NCBI GenBank assembly: GCA_934487205.1
Contig: CAKSRS010000005.1
Location: 1-64,000 of the forward strand
Origin: an uncultured Clostridia bacterium
GTDB lineage: Bacteria > Bacillota > Clostridia > UBA1381
Length of the DNA stretch: 64,000 bases
Direction: 5' to 3'
This document shows positions 1-8,272 of this stretch, piece after piece. Position 1 is the first letter of the stretch, and every line of letters begins with the position of its first letter. The position numbers and the translations under genes are program-made. The notes under the pieces were generated by a model, which was not told where the DNA came from, did not search any database, and saw only the letters and a program-made list of their open reading frames with translations.

Positions 1-1556
1 ACACCGTCCGCCGTGCAGGTAGATGAAGTTACAGAATGACCTTCATCCCAATTATGACCTGTCGGATCTGTATAGTCCGAAACATAACTCAGTCCACACA
101 TGGTACAAGTCGATGTTGTATAGCCTTTATCGGTACAGGTCGGCTCTTTTGTAATACGCTCATAGGAATGAGAAATAATCGGAGTCATATCGGTTATATA
201 TGAGTTGCCGCAGATCTCACAAGTATGATTTGTATAGCCTGTCATTCTGCAAGTCGGCTGGACTTTTTCGGTCTTGTATTTATGCTCACCAACGGGAGTG
301 GTTTCCTCATAGAAATTGCCGCACTTGTCGCAAAGGTTTAATTTCAAACCGCCCTGTTTACAAGTGGCTTCACGAATTGTAATTGCCTTGTAATTATGCC
401 CAGTTGCCTTTGTGTAATTTCTCTTGTCAAGATTACCACAGCCGTCGCACTGCCATCTTTCATAACCGAGATTATCACAAGAGGGAGCAACGGTTTCGAG
501 ATAGCGATAATCGTGTTCGTGCTTTTCGGGCGAGATAATAACCGTTCCGCCGCTGTTGTCCTTATCGCTGTCATCGGCTAAAAGCCATACATAGCTTACA
601 CCGTTTTCAATCATTGTTTCGCTGTCATACCGATAACTGATTTCATAGTATACCGGATAATATCCTGCGTCGGTATAGTTTGGTGCAGAAGTAAGATTGC
701 ATTTGCCGGCGGAAGTACCATATCGAATGCTTGTATGCACGCCGCTGTCCGATAAATCTGCTACCGTTACGGTATGTGCTTTTTTGTCAACGGTTCCGTA
801 ATATGATGAAATCACTGATTTTGCAGTTATATATTCACTTGTTTCATAATCACAGTCATCGCATTTTTCAGATATGAAGAATCTGTTATTTCCGACCTGT
901 GCGTCAATGGTTTCTGTAAAATCATGATTCTCTCGCTGAGAGGTTGCCTTTGCTTTTGTACCTTTGCAAAACTGACAATACCTGCCCGCTTTTAACAAAG
1001 TTGTATGATACGAGCTGTTGTATGGAGTATATGTGGTATTGTCAAAATCCAAGAAAAAGTTATTGTCGCAAGGATTGAGTGAATAGACATTGCGATTAAA
1101 GTTATAATCGTTCACACCGTCGGAAGGGTTTAAGGTTCCGCAAATCTGGCATATCGCCTTTGTCCAGTGCGAACCGGTGTAGTACGCGTCAATTCCCGGT
1201 CTGCCGTCATCAAGGTTCCCGTGGCTTGTTCCGTCGAAGCAAGTCCCATCCGAATATCTTACACCTCGGTTAAGCGCCGTTTCGCCGGTCCTTGTGTATT
1301 CGGGAACACGGTATGATATTGACAATGTTTCCTTATTGCACACAAAACACCACTGTGTTCCTGATGTTACAGTTGCGTTGGCGTCCAATTCGTTTGTACG
1401 ATTGTTTGTTTCCAGCCAGCTGTCGGCAGGATCGACATAATCATTCGACTGTGCCGCATAGGTCGTAATAGGTGTAATCATTGGCGAAACACCAATGAGC
1501 ATTGAGGCGGTTAATACCGCAGATACAATCTTTTTAAGATTTTCTTTGATTTTCAT
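1..1556 (-). CDS. Cys-rich repeat surface/secreted protein of the ICE (C-terminus cut by window edge)
   Basis: The frame is open from ATG at 1556 to position 1, so at least 518 residues are visible and the C-terminus is missing. AGGAGGAAT lies just upstream. The first 30 or so residues form a signal peptide (Lys-rich start, hydrophobic core, ITTYAAQ cleavage region), so the product is exported. From about residue 350 a unit of roughly 35-40 residues repeats, built on a Cys, a CxxCG pair and a conserved TGH-Y/W ending (for example CDGCG, CDKCG, CEICG, CTMCG). The CxxC pairs could bind metal or form disulfides. I recognise the architecture as common among secreted proteins of Clostridia but not a specific function. 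As the last visible gene of the transfer operon it may act at the donor surface; that is inference. Confidence 0.8.
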   Translation of the reverse strand, partial: MKIKENLKKIVSAVLTASMLIGVSPMITPITTYAAQSNDYVDPADSWLETNNRTNELDANATVTSGTQWCFVCNKETLSISYRVPEYTRTGETALNRGVRYSDGTCFDGTSHGNLDDGRPGIDAYYTGSHWTKAICQICGTLNPSDGVNDYNFNRNVYSLNPCDNNFFLDFDNTTYTPYNSSYHTTLLKAGRYCQFCKGTKAKATSQRENHDFTETIDAQVGNNRFFISEKCDDCDYETSEYITAKSVISSYYGTVDKKAHTVTVADLSDSGVHTSIRYGTSAGKCNLTSAPNYTDAGYYPVYYEISYRYDSETMIENGVSYVWLLADDSDKDNSGGTVIISPEKHEHDYRYLETVAPSCDNLGYERWQCDGCGNLDKRNYTKATGHNYKAITIREATCKQGGLKLNLCDKCGNFYEETTPVGEHKYKTEKVQPTCRMTGYTNHTCEICGNSYITDMTPIISHSYERITKEPTCTDKGYTTSTCTMCGLSYVSDYTDPTGHNWDEGHSVTSSTCTADG

Positions 1557-1579
1557 TTGAAAATTCCTCCTAAAAATTT

Positions 1580-1756
1580 TTATTTAAGTCCGTGTTCGGC
1601 GGACTTATCAACGATTTGTCTGAACTGAGAGCAGCTATTTCCGTTATGACAGCTCATATACGGACACATAGGCTCAAGCGGATCTAACAGTAATGCGTTA
1701 AGCCCGGTCTGACATCTCGGGCAAAGCAAACTGCCGGATAGGTTTACTGCATCCAT
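1580..1756 (-). CDS. Small Cys-rich (zinc-ribbon-like) protein
   Basis: 58 residues, start ATG at 1756 preceded by GAGGTG at good spacing. It contains CPRC near residue 12 and three further Cys around residues 31-42 (CPYMSC, then NSC), a pattern that suggests one metal-binding knuckle. It lies between the YbjN-like gene and the Cys-rich surface protein with gaps of only about 23 bases on each side, so it is probably co-transcribed in the ICE operon. No function is recognised. Confidence 0.65.
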   Translation of the reverse strand: MDAVNLSGSLLCPRCQTGLNALLLDPLEPMCPYMSCHNGNSCSQFRQIVDKSAEHGLK

Positions 1757-1779
1757 TTTATTTTCACCTCGCTTTCAGC

Positions 1780-2196
1780 TTACCCCGCAATTTTGAAGTA
1801 ACCCTTATCCGCTTCATCTATACAGCGGTTAAGAATTTCAAAAAAGCGCGAGGGGGTAAGTTCTTCATCAAGCCAATGAGTTGCCCTATAAGAATAGCAG
1901 CCAACTTCATCATTGATGGCGTGGCTGCCGAGAATACTTTTAAGATTCAACTCATTGGTCATCTGCTTTTGCTTCGCTGTACTCGGTGATTTAAGACCTT
2001 TTGCAAGACAAAAGACCATCAGCGGATGCAGCTCCGAAAAAGAAATCTGCAAATAGTAATTTCTATAATCAGTCATAATAGAACTTTCATCTTCATCATG
2101 AACATTTAACTGATTAAGTATCATCGCTCTTGTATGAGCAGCGATTTCTTTTCGTTTCTTTTGCTCTTTAGTGCCGAGTTCATCATTTAATGACAT
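1780..2196 (-). CDS. YbjN-like domain protein of the ICE
   Basis: 138 residues if started at ATG 2196, which has AAAGGAG about ten bases upstream; a longer frame to 2262 has no ribosome binding site. The C-terminal half (Leu-x-Leu, a short strand, a D-E-x-G turn, then YRATHWLDEEL and a helix ending in DEADKGYF) follows the layout of YbjN/type III chaperone-like folds, which are small protein-binding modules. The similarity is judged by eye only. The N-terminal 40 residues are charged and helical. Its place in the transfer operon suggests a chaperone or accessory role. Confidence 0.6.
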   Translation of the reverse strand: MSLNDELGTKEQKKRKEIAAHTRAMILNQLNVHDEDESSIMTDYRNYYLQISFSELHPLMVFCLAKGLKSPSTAKQKQMTNELNLKSILGSHAINDEVGCYSYRATHWLDEELTPSRFFEILNRCIDEADKGYFKIAG

Positions 2197-2225
2197 ATAC
2201 ACGCACTCCTTTCTGCCACTAAAAA

Positions 2226-3617
2226 TCATCTTGGAGCAGAGATATGGGTTATGGCGCCCCAAATTCTGTTCGCCTCATAATTGATACCGATAATACGGAC
2301 CGTTGCTCTCGCACCTCTGGGAGGGCGGCCTCTTTTCGGGTATGCACAAAGGCAATCAATTCCGCCGTCCAAAGCTACAAATACACCGTTTGTATCTACC
2401 AGACTGACAGTGCCGACATATTTATTGCCGATGCTGTATTTTCTGAGGGCTTTTTCATACGGATTTTCTGTTGCTTGTTTTACCGAAGCCAAAACCCGAA
2501 CATCGTGATTTTTCCGCTCGACCTCAAGGATCTTAACAAGGATTCTCTGACCGGTCTGGAACTGTGATGCCGCATCAAGCAATCTCTGATAGCTCAGCTC
2601 TTTCAGCGGGATATATGTTTCCAGACCGAAAAGGTCAACAAATATCCCCGCGCGGATGACGGATACAACTCTGGCTTCAGCATTGATCCCGGAATGAATT
2701 ATGTTGTTTCCGTCCCGGTCTGTTGCAAAATAATACTGTCTGCGTTTTATGCGCATGGCTTCAAGACGGCTCGCAGCCGCAATTCTTGCATTTGCGTCAA
2801 TACCTTTGATAACATAATCGACCTCAGCGCCCATTCGTCTTGTCATCATATAGTTGAGAACCGTTTCTTTTGGTTGGTCATGAGTATCATCGGGTTCTTC
2901 CATAAACTCGTTTGCAGGAATTAAGATTTTGAACTCACCGTGATAAATGACTGCAAGAGAATATGGATTGTTGGGAGATTGTTCGACGCCCTGGACAGTG
3001 CCGCTTAACAATACATTTGATTTCAAGGACTCTACAAGGTCGATGAGGTTATCTTTTAGCTTTTCCTCGTCGGTCTGGGCAATAAGCCTTTCATCAATAG
3101 CGATTACAGGAGTCCGCCTGGCACGCTTTATTGTCGTGCTTGCTTTTTTAATAATCCTTGCAGCATCGTCCGTATTTTCCGAGCTGTCCGTATTCGATTT
3201 ATCAGACTGAGGTGCAGTTGTTCCGCCTTCGGCGTTTCCAGCTTTGCCGGTCTTCTCGGTCTTGGATTCTTCGTTTTTTTCATGGGATGACATGTTGCCG
3301 GGGGAAGAATCTTCAAAATCAGCATTGATTTCCGAGTCAGTTTGGAGAACATCTGAATTTTCAGCGCCTTCGGAACCCGGGTTGGCATTCTGCGGCGAAT
3401 TATCGCTGCTTTCGGGATCGGTCTGAGAAATCGCTTCGCTTCCATCAGCATTGACGCCGTCTTCATCATGAATTCTTTGAGAATCTTTGTTTTCAGAATC
3501 GGTCTGGGGGAATTTTTCCCCTTCGTCGATGCCCACAGCCTGAGTATCGTTCATTTCCTCAGACTGAGTTTGAATTTCGGTCGGTTCAGCAATTGCGCGT
3601 GTTTGCTTTCTTGGCAT
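2226..3617 (-). CDS. S1 RNA-binding domain protein with acidic repeat N-terminus
   Basis: 463 residues, ATG at 3617 behind AAAGGAGG. Residues 1-150 are low complexity and very acidic, with about five copies of a QTDSE/QSD-type motif. The C-terminal 200 residues hold two S1-type OB folds (one around VVSVIRAGIFVDLFGLETYI, one around GTVSLVDTNGVFVALDGG), possibly with a third divergent copy near residue 200. S1 domains bind RNA or single-stranded nucleic acid. Genes of this kind recur in ICEs of Clostridia next to the coupling protein, where a role in handling nucleic acid during transfer is plausible but unproven. Confidence 0.75.
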   Translation of the reverse strand: MPRKQTRAIAEPTEIQTQSEEMNDTQAVGIDEGEKFPQTDSENKDSQRIHDEDGVNADGSEAISQTDPESSDNSPQNANPGSEGAENSDVLQTDSEINADFEDSSPGNMSSHEKNEESKTEKTGKAGNAEGGTTAPQSDKSNTDSSENTDDAARIIKKASTTIKRARRTPVIAIDERLIAQTDEEKLKDNLIDLVESLKSNVLLSGTVQGVEQSPNNPYSLAVIYHGEFKILIPANEFMEEPDDTHDQPKETVLNYMMTRRMGAEVDYVIKGIDANARIAAASRLEAMRIKRRQYYFATDRDGNNIIHSGINAEARVVSVIRAGIFVDLFGLETYIPLKELSYQRLLDAASQFQTGQRILVKILEVERKNHDVRVLASVKQATENPYEKALRKYSIGNKYVGTVSLVDTNGVFVALDGGIDCLCAYPKRGRPPRGARATVRIIGINYEANRIWGAITHISAPR

Positions 3618-3686
3618 AAATTTTACCTCCTTTAAGGTTTCATAATTTTATATATAAACTCCCGATTTTAACGGAAGAAAATATAA

Positions 3687-5723
3687 CTAAAAGTCGTCCG
3701 GCGGTTTCGCCGAGCTGTATAATCGTTTCTTTTCTGTCGGTTTGGTGGAAACGGCTTTTTCTTCGTTAGATTTTTGTGCGCATTCGCAATCCGGCAATGC
3801 ATTTTGCCTTACGGTTTCTGAGTCTTGGAGAACAGTGCCTTGCTGCGACTTTTCATGAACCATGTCAGCATTCCGGTTAAGATTAACACAGCTTTTTTCC
3901 GAGTCTGACAAATCGGCACTTTTATGAGCATCTCCATCAATGATTTCGACATGCATGTCGTTCCTATGTGTATTTGGATAATAGTCCATCACGGATATTT
4001 TACTTATCTGCTTCGCCATTGGGTGCTTGGTATAATCAAGCTTATCGAGTTTCAGCACATTACACCCTCTGATAATGCAAAGCATTTGTGTGTTCGGCAG
4101 CCGCAGCACCTCATCGGGAGTAAGTACCTTTCGTCGGCCTTGCCCCTCGGTATGACGGTACTGGGGTATCACCTGAGCTACCGCAATGGTTTGCCGAACC
4201 GTCATGGTGGTATCAATCTGGATACTCATATCTCCGCTTCGGTCTGAGAAATGCTCGGCAGTTAAGTCATCGGTACAGCCTAACATCAGCTGGATATCAC
4301 AGTTTCCCACAATTTCCGACCAGAGATTGTTCGGATATCTGTTTTGGAGCTGTCCCAAGCTCTGCACTGCGAGCATAACTCGGATTTGTCTTGATCTGAC
4401 AACACTCAGCGAGCGTGCAAAATCGCTTCCGTCCGCAGCGCCGCCGATACGCCCGACATTGTTAAATTCATCCAATATCAGATTGACTGGAACATCGCAA
4501 CATTGATTGGGGCGTGAGTCTGCATACCTTGAGAGTCTGATGAACATAAATGAAAAAAAGAGCGATGAGAGGAACGCCATTGTTGCGTCCTGATCGCTCA
4601 GTATCATAAAATATGCACATTTTTTCTTCCCGGGGGCGGTTAAATCAATATCCGATTCGGTAGCTATGTTTTTCACAGACTCATTCTGGAGAACCTGAAG
4701 CCGCGTGCCAAGCCCCAGTATTATTCCTGATTTGACTGTATCACTCGATTGAGCAAACAGGTTAAACGGCGCTCTTGCCGGATGGTCCATTGGCAGCTTT
4801 TCAAATAATGCCGTCAACTGTCTTTCAGTATGACGGGTTAAGAGCTGATACACTGCGGGAAGATTCTTCTCTTGTTCGCTTCGGGTTTTATCCAGATCCA
4901 CATATAAAACAAGAGCCTTGAGTAAGTTGCCCTCACCGTTATCCCAGAAGTGGTCGCCCTTGCCCGAACTCGTATTTCCGATAATGACATTGGTCAAGGT
5001 CTGAGCCATAAGCGTGTCTCCGTTTAAGTCTGACATACAGTTCCATGAATCACTATGCTCAGGGTTGACCAAATTGTATACCTTGACTTCGTAACCGTTT
5101 TTTCTGAACAGGTCTGCCGTATCGGAATACAATTCGGATTTCGGATCGGTGATTACCACAGACTCGGAATTTTTTATCGCCTGAAACAATGCATTGCGGA
5201 TTATAGCCCTTGACTTCATTGTTCCTGATGCACCGAAGATCGCTATATGCCTGTTGAACCTTGTATCTTTCGGCATACAAACAGCCTTTCCCTTATATTC
5301 ACCCAAGATAACTCCGCCGGCCTTTTCAACAGGGGATATCTCCAGCACTTCGTTCATGTCAGTCTCGGACATCCAGCCCGCTGTTCCGTAAGCACCCGTT
5401 TTGCTTTTTGCAAAACCTCTCGGATCTATTTCTTTGCCGTCAAACTTATCGTGAAATCTGACATACAAAAAAATCCCCGCCGCTGCGAGAATGATACCAA
5501 GTATTCCTTTTAATCCGTTTACGGTAAATGCCTGCGGTATGCACGCAAGCGGACTGAAATTGACGGATTTCATTTCAGTATTACCACCGACACCGCCTGC
5601 TTCGAGCCAAGTTTTATAATGGTCCATGAACTGTCCAATCATTCCGCCGAGATAAATAAGTCCCAAAATTCCCAGTATGACAGCAGCGATAATAACAATT
5701 CGCCGCTTTTTTTCATTATCCAT
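3687..5723 (-). CDS. Type IV coupling protein, VirD4/TraG family
   Basis: 678 residues from ATG 5723, chosen because GGAGGTGATG precedes it; upstream ATGs in the same frame have none. Two membrane segments lie at about residues 9-30 and 72-90. A variant Walker A (GASGTMKS, residues 164-171) is followed by the family motif TDPKSEL, and Walker B is LILDEFNNVG. The TraG/VirD4 ATPase hexamer recruits the relaxase-DNA complex to the secretion channel at the inner face of the membrane. The C-terminal 90 residues are polar and poorly conserved in look, as expected for a substrate-contact tail. The start overlaps the preceding gene by 8 bases, indicating translational coupling. Confidence 0.93.
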   Translation of the reverse strand: MDNEKKRRIVIIAAVILGILGLIYLGGMIGQFMDHYKTWLEAGGVGGNTEMKSVNFSPLACIPQAFTVNGLKGILGIILAAAGIFLYVRFHDKFDGKEIDPRGFAKSKTGAYGTAGWMSETDMNEVLEISPVEKAGGVILGEYKGKAVCMPKDTRFNRHIAIFGASGTMKSRAIIRNALFQAIKNSESVVITDPKSELYSDTADLFRKNGYEVKVYNLVNPEHSDSWNCMSDLNGDTLMAQTLTNVIIGNTSSGKGDHFWDNGEGNLLKALVLYVDLDKTRSEQEKNLPAVYQLLTRHTERQLTALFEKLPMDHPARAPFNLFAQSSDTVKSGIILGLGTRLQVLQNESVKNIATESDIDLTAPGKKKCAYFMILSDQDATMAFLSSLFFSFMFIRLSRYADSRPNQCCDVPVNLILDEFNNVGRIGGAADGSDFARSLSVVRSRQIRVMLAVQSLGQLQNRYPNNLWSEIVGNCDIQLMLGCTDDLTAEHFSDRSGDMSIQIDTTMTVRQTIAVAQVIPQYRHTEGQGRRKVLTPDEVLRLPNTQMLCIIRGCNVLKLDKLDYTKHPMAKQISKISVMDYYPNTHRNDMHVEIIDGDAHKSADLSDSEKSCVNLNRNADMVHEKSQQGTVLQDSETVRQNALPDCECAQKSNEEKAVSTKPTEKKRLYSSAKPPDDF

Positions 5724-6861
5724 TGGCATCACCTCCGCAAAGTGCATCTTCAATTTGTTCAAGTCCGATTGTCTTGATACTGACATCAGAACCAAGATAA
5801 TTTTTTATAAGTTCAACCTGCTCAGGAAAACAGAGTACCTCAAGCATCTCTGTTCGGTAACTTCTCGCTTCGCTAAAACGCATAAGGCGTGCAATATCAC
5901 TATCCAAAAAAGACAGCACATAAACGCCGTCTATATATGCGTCATACTCAAACGCTCCCAAATCATTTGACCGGCATTCAGGCTCAAACAATAAATCAAG
6001 CAATTTCTGTTTTCGGTCTGGGAGAATCAAAATTTTCAGAAGTCTTATTCCGAACTCGTTCATGGGAACAAAATGAATATGTCTGTATATTCCGTCAAAA
6101 CGAAATTCAAGGCGCCTGTTTTTTTGATTTTCCAGCATTGTCTTATATGCCGTTTTGTAAGACTCACCAAAAAGTATCGCTGTGTCAATTTGTGAAACAC
6201 CGGCATTCAATCTGGCAACCTCAATTAAACTGTGCAGCGTCTTGAATTCACCCATACCATTCCATTTCATAACTGCATTGCGGGTGTTATATACAGCATA
6301 GCAATTATGATTGATAAAAATTGCCCCTGCAATCCGGGTAAACATTGTTTTATTCATCTCGGTCTGACCGATATGCTTCAAGCTCTTGGCAAAATAAAAC
6401 GAGGGCTGATTAAACTCCATTCTTTTTATAACCTCATTCTGCAACTTAGGTAACTCATAAGGTCTTGACTCAATTTCGGCTCGGATGCACATAATTGCAG
6501 CCTCGGCAACTCTGTGATTGCGTTCAGTATGGGAAATGTCGCCCGGAAATCCGTGATTCCATGATGCGCTTAAATAATTCTCCTCTGCATATGGCGAAAT
6601 CCATCTCAGTATGGGAATTGCCGCCTTATACAGTCTGACAGTTTTCCCAAAAGACTTTCCGGTAACGGTCAAAAGCCGACAGGTCATCTCATCTCCGGAA
6701 TTGTAATCACGAAAGGTTTGTACCTCACACAATCTTCCGATAAGCACCTTATATGTTCGTGCATTACCAAAAAGCCTGACAGAACGGTAAGGAAATTCGC
6801 CTGTTATTCCGATGACGGAAACGATGTCATACGCATGACTGCCGGGGCGGAAGTGTATCAT
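5716..6861 (-). CDS. ICE conserved protein with winged-helix-like N-terminus
   Basis: 381 residues, ATG 6861 preceded by GGGAGGTGGAA. Residues 10-85 have the helix-helix-helix-wing pattern of a winged helix (TGEFPYRSVRLF, then RTYKVLIGRL, then RLLTVTGKSF). The rest is mixed alpha/beta with no motif I can name. The layout resembles replication-relaxation (Replic_Relax) type proteins of Gram-positive mobile elements, but I cannot confirm this by eye. It lies between the small 75-residue protein and virD4 and overlaps both, so it belongs to the transfer operon. Confidence 0.6.
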   Translation of the reverse strand: MIHFRPGSHAYDIVSVIGITGEFPYRSVRLFGNARTYKVLIGRLCEVQTFRDYNSGDEMTCRLLTVTGKSFGKTVRLYKAAIPILRWISPYAEENYLSASWNHGFPGDISHTERNHRVAEAAIMCIRAEIESRPYELPKLQNEVIKRMEFNQPSFYFAKSLKHIGQTEMNKTMFTRIAGAIFINHNCYAVYNTRNAVMKWNGMGEFKTLHSLIEVARLNAGVSQIDTAILFGESYKTAYKTMLENQKNRRLEFRFDGIYRHIHFVPMNEFGIRLLKILILPDRKQKLLDLLFEPECRSNDLGAFEYDAYIDGVYVLSFLDSDIARLMRFSEARSYRTEMLEVLCFPEQVELIKNYLGSDVSIKTIGLEQIEDALCGGDANG

Positions 6862-7054
6862 TTATTCCACCTCCCGAATCGGAGAATTTTCCGACAACAT
6901 GACTGCTCTCTTCGTCGGAATTTCGGCTCTCTAAATCCTCCGTAACCTCAGTGTTTATGCGCTTTTTGTGCCTATCAAAAGATATGTCTTTTTTTCTCGG
7001 CGGAATTTTCGGTTTTTTACATATGTTTTTCTTTCCAAAAAACGGGACTTTCAT
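6827..7054 (-). CDS. Small charged ICE protein
   Basis: 75 residues, starting at ATG 7054 inside the end of the DUF6100-like gene and ending inside the start of the 381-residue gene. GGGGGTGAAA precedes the start, which argues that it is translated. The N-terminal half is very basic (KKNICKKPKIPPRKK); the C-terminal half is acidic and Ser-rich. It covers the otherwise unexplained stretch 6862-7016. No family is recognised; it could be a DNA-binding or adaptor peptide. Confidence 0.5.
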   Translation of the reverse strand: MKVPFFGKKNICKKPKIPPRKKDISFDRHKKRINTEVTEDLESRNSDEESSHVVGKFSDSGGGINDTLPPRQSCV

Positions 7055-7718
7055 AAAGTTTCACCCCCTCATCAGGCATAGAATTTTCTATTGTAAGCCA
7101 CACCGCAAATTCACTTTTGGGCAGTACATAAACCTCTGTTCTGTTCGTCTGTCCTTTTGCACTGCAATAATAATGTGAGCAGATTTCCGGCCCGTCGTCC
7201 GGCATAACATATATAGCGACAATATCCGAAACCATATTGATTTCAATATTGTCATGATCGCGCATCCGGCGTTCCGGACGCTTTTCATCATATACATGCC
7301 GATATATCAAAATACAGTCTGTATATCGAACAGGGGCAAGCCCTTCAAAAAACTCTTTCATTGCCGGATAGAGGAAAGAACGCACATACTCGGCAGAGCC
7401 TTCTGATTTTTTTGGGAGCAGCGCCGGTATTCTCAGTGAAAACCAGCCTTCTTTCGTAAACCCGATTTCCAGAGGAATATTAAGCCGTTCAATATTGCTG
7501 ACCTCCGCCTGTGCAAGCGGTTTCCCTGTGTAGGCAGGAAGCGTCCTGCTTAAAAGAACAGCCTGTTCCATTTGTTCTTCAAGCTTTAATGCGTGTTCGT
7601 ACATCTGATAGGTATTTCCGCAATCAAAAAAAGCACGAACATTTTCAATCGTGCTTCCGACAATTTTCAGTTTTCTTTCGAGCTTTTTCAGCGAATCGCC
7701 AAAGCTGTTATATATCAT
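7017..7718 (-). CDS. DUF6100-like ICE protein
   Basis: 233 residues, ATG 7718 behind GGAGGCGATAA. The N-terminal 60 residues look like a helical/coiled-coil segment. The rest carries strongly patterned motifs (LSRTLPAYTG, RIPALLPKK, RSFLYPAMKEFFEG, RDHDNIEINMVSD, CSHYYC) that match my memory of the DUF6100 family found in ICEs of Lachnospiraceae and relatives. The RDHDNIE-NMVSDI region looks like a nuclease-type or metal-site motif, but no catalysis is known to me. It overlaps the preceding gene by 11 bases. Confidence 0.65.
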   Translation of the reverse strand: MIYNSFGDSLKKLERKLKIVGSTIENVRAFFDCGNTYQMYEHALKLEEQMEQAVLLSRTLPAYTGKPLAQAEVSNIERLNIPLEIGFTKEGWFSLRIPALLPKKSEGSAEYVRSFLYPAMKEFFEGLAPVRYTDCILIYRHVYDEKRPERRMRDHDNIEINMVSDIVAIYVMPDDGPEICSHYYCSAKGQTNRTEVYVLPKSEFAVWLTIENSMPDEGVKLYESPVFWKEKHM

Positions 7719-8241
7719 TTTTTATCGCCTCCTCAGAATAAAATGTAATATCGGGTTCGTCACGGCCGTTATAATCTACCGTTGCAAATATGCACTGAGC
7801 TTTCGGCAGTTTCAAGTTTGCCGCCATTGTAATTGTCGGAACTATGATGATATATTTAAGATCGTCTTCGGGGCGCAGCAGCCTTAGCAAATGTTCCTCG
7901 CCGTCATAAAGCGTTACAATTTCATATCCGATATTATATTTCAGAAAAAATATCTGAGACGGATAAACAGCCGGGTAATGTGCCATAGGTTCCACTTTGT
8001 CAATATATCGGAGCAAAACCCACACTGCAAGGATAACTCTCTGATCCGGCTTGCTCATAGGATCAAGTGCCAGATAATATCCGTCGCCGATTTCCGATAT
8101 TCTGAGCTGCCGTTTTAGATTATTTATAATCTTTTTCGCAGTGCACGGCGGCTTTTGCAGCATTTGAACGATTTGCTTTCTTGGCAATGTCCCGTACTGC
8201 GACAGCCACTTTACCACATATTTTTCATCTTCCAACAGCAT
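7708..8241 (-). CDS. DUF5697-like winged-helix ICE protein
   Basis: 177 residues from ATG 8241, preceded by GGTGGTGATAA. The upstream in-frame extension to 8334 is Arg/Lys/Ile repeats over the intergenic region and is probably not translated. Residues 1-75 form a clear winged helix (YGTLPRKQIVQML, then AKKIINNLKRQ, then a wing ending DGYYLALD). The C-terminal half is a separate alpha/beta domain. It fits the DUF5697 family of ICE-borne DNA-binding proteins as I remember it. Situated directly after virB4, it may regulate transfer or bind element DNA. Confidence 0.65.
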   Translation of the reverse strand: MLLEDEKYVVKWLSQYGTLPRKQIVQMLQKPPCTAKKIINNLKRQLRISEIGDGYYLALDPMSKPDQRVILAVWVLLRYIDKVEPMAHYPAVYPSQIFFLKYNIGYEIVTLYDGEEHLLRLLRPEDDLKYIIIVPTITMAANLKLPKAQCIFATVDYNGRDEPDITFYSEEAIKNDI

Positions 8242-8272
8242 TTTTATCACCACCTTTATGCGTATTTTTATC

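Noticed and set aside
3128..3469. Basic 113-residue frame inside the S1-protein gene
   Set aside because: It is the shifted frame of the acidic low-complexity region; composition mirrors the real codons and no ribosome site is present.
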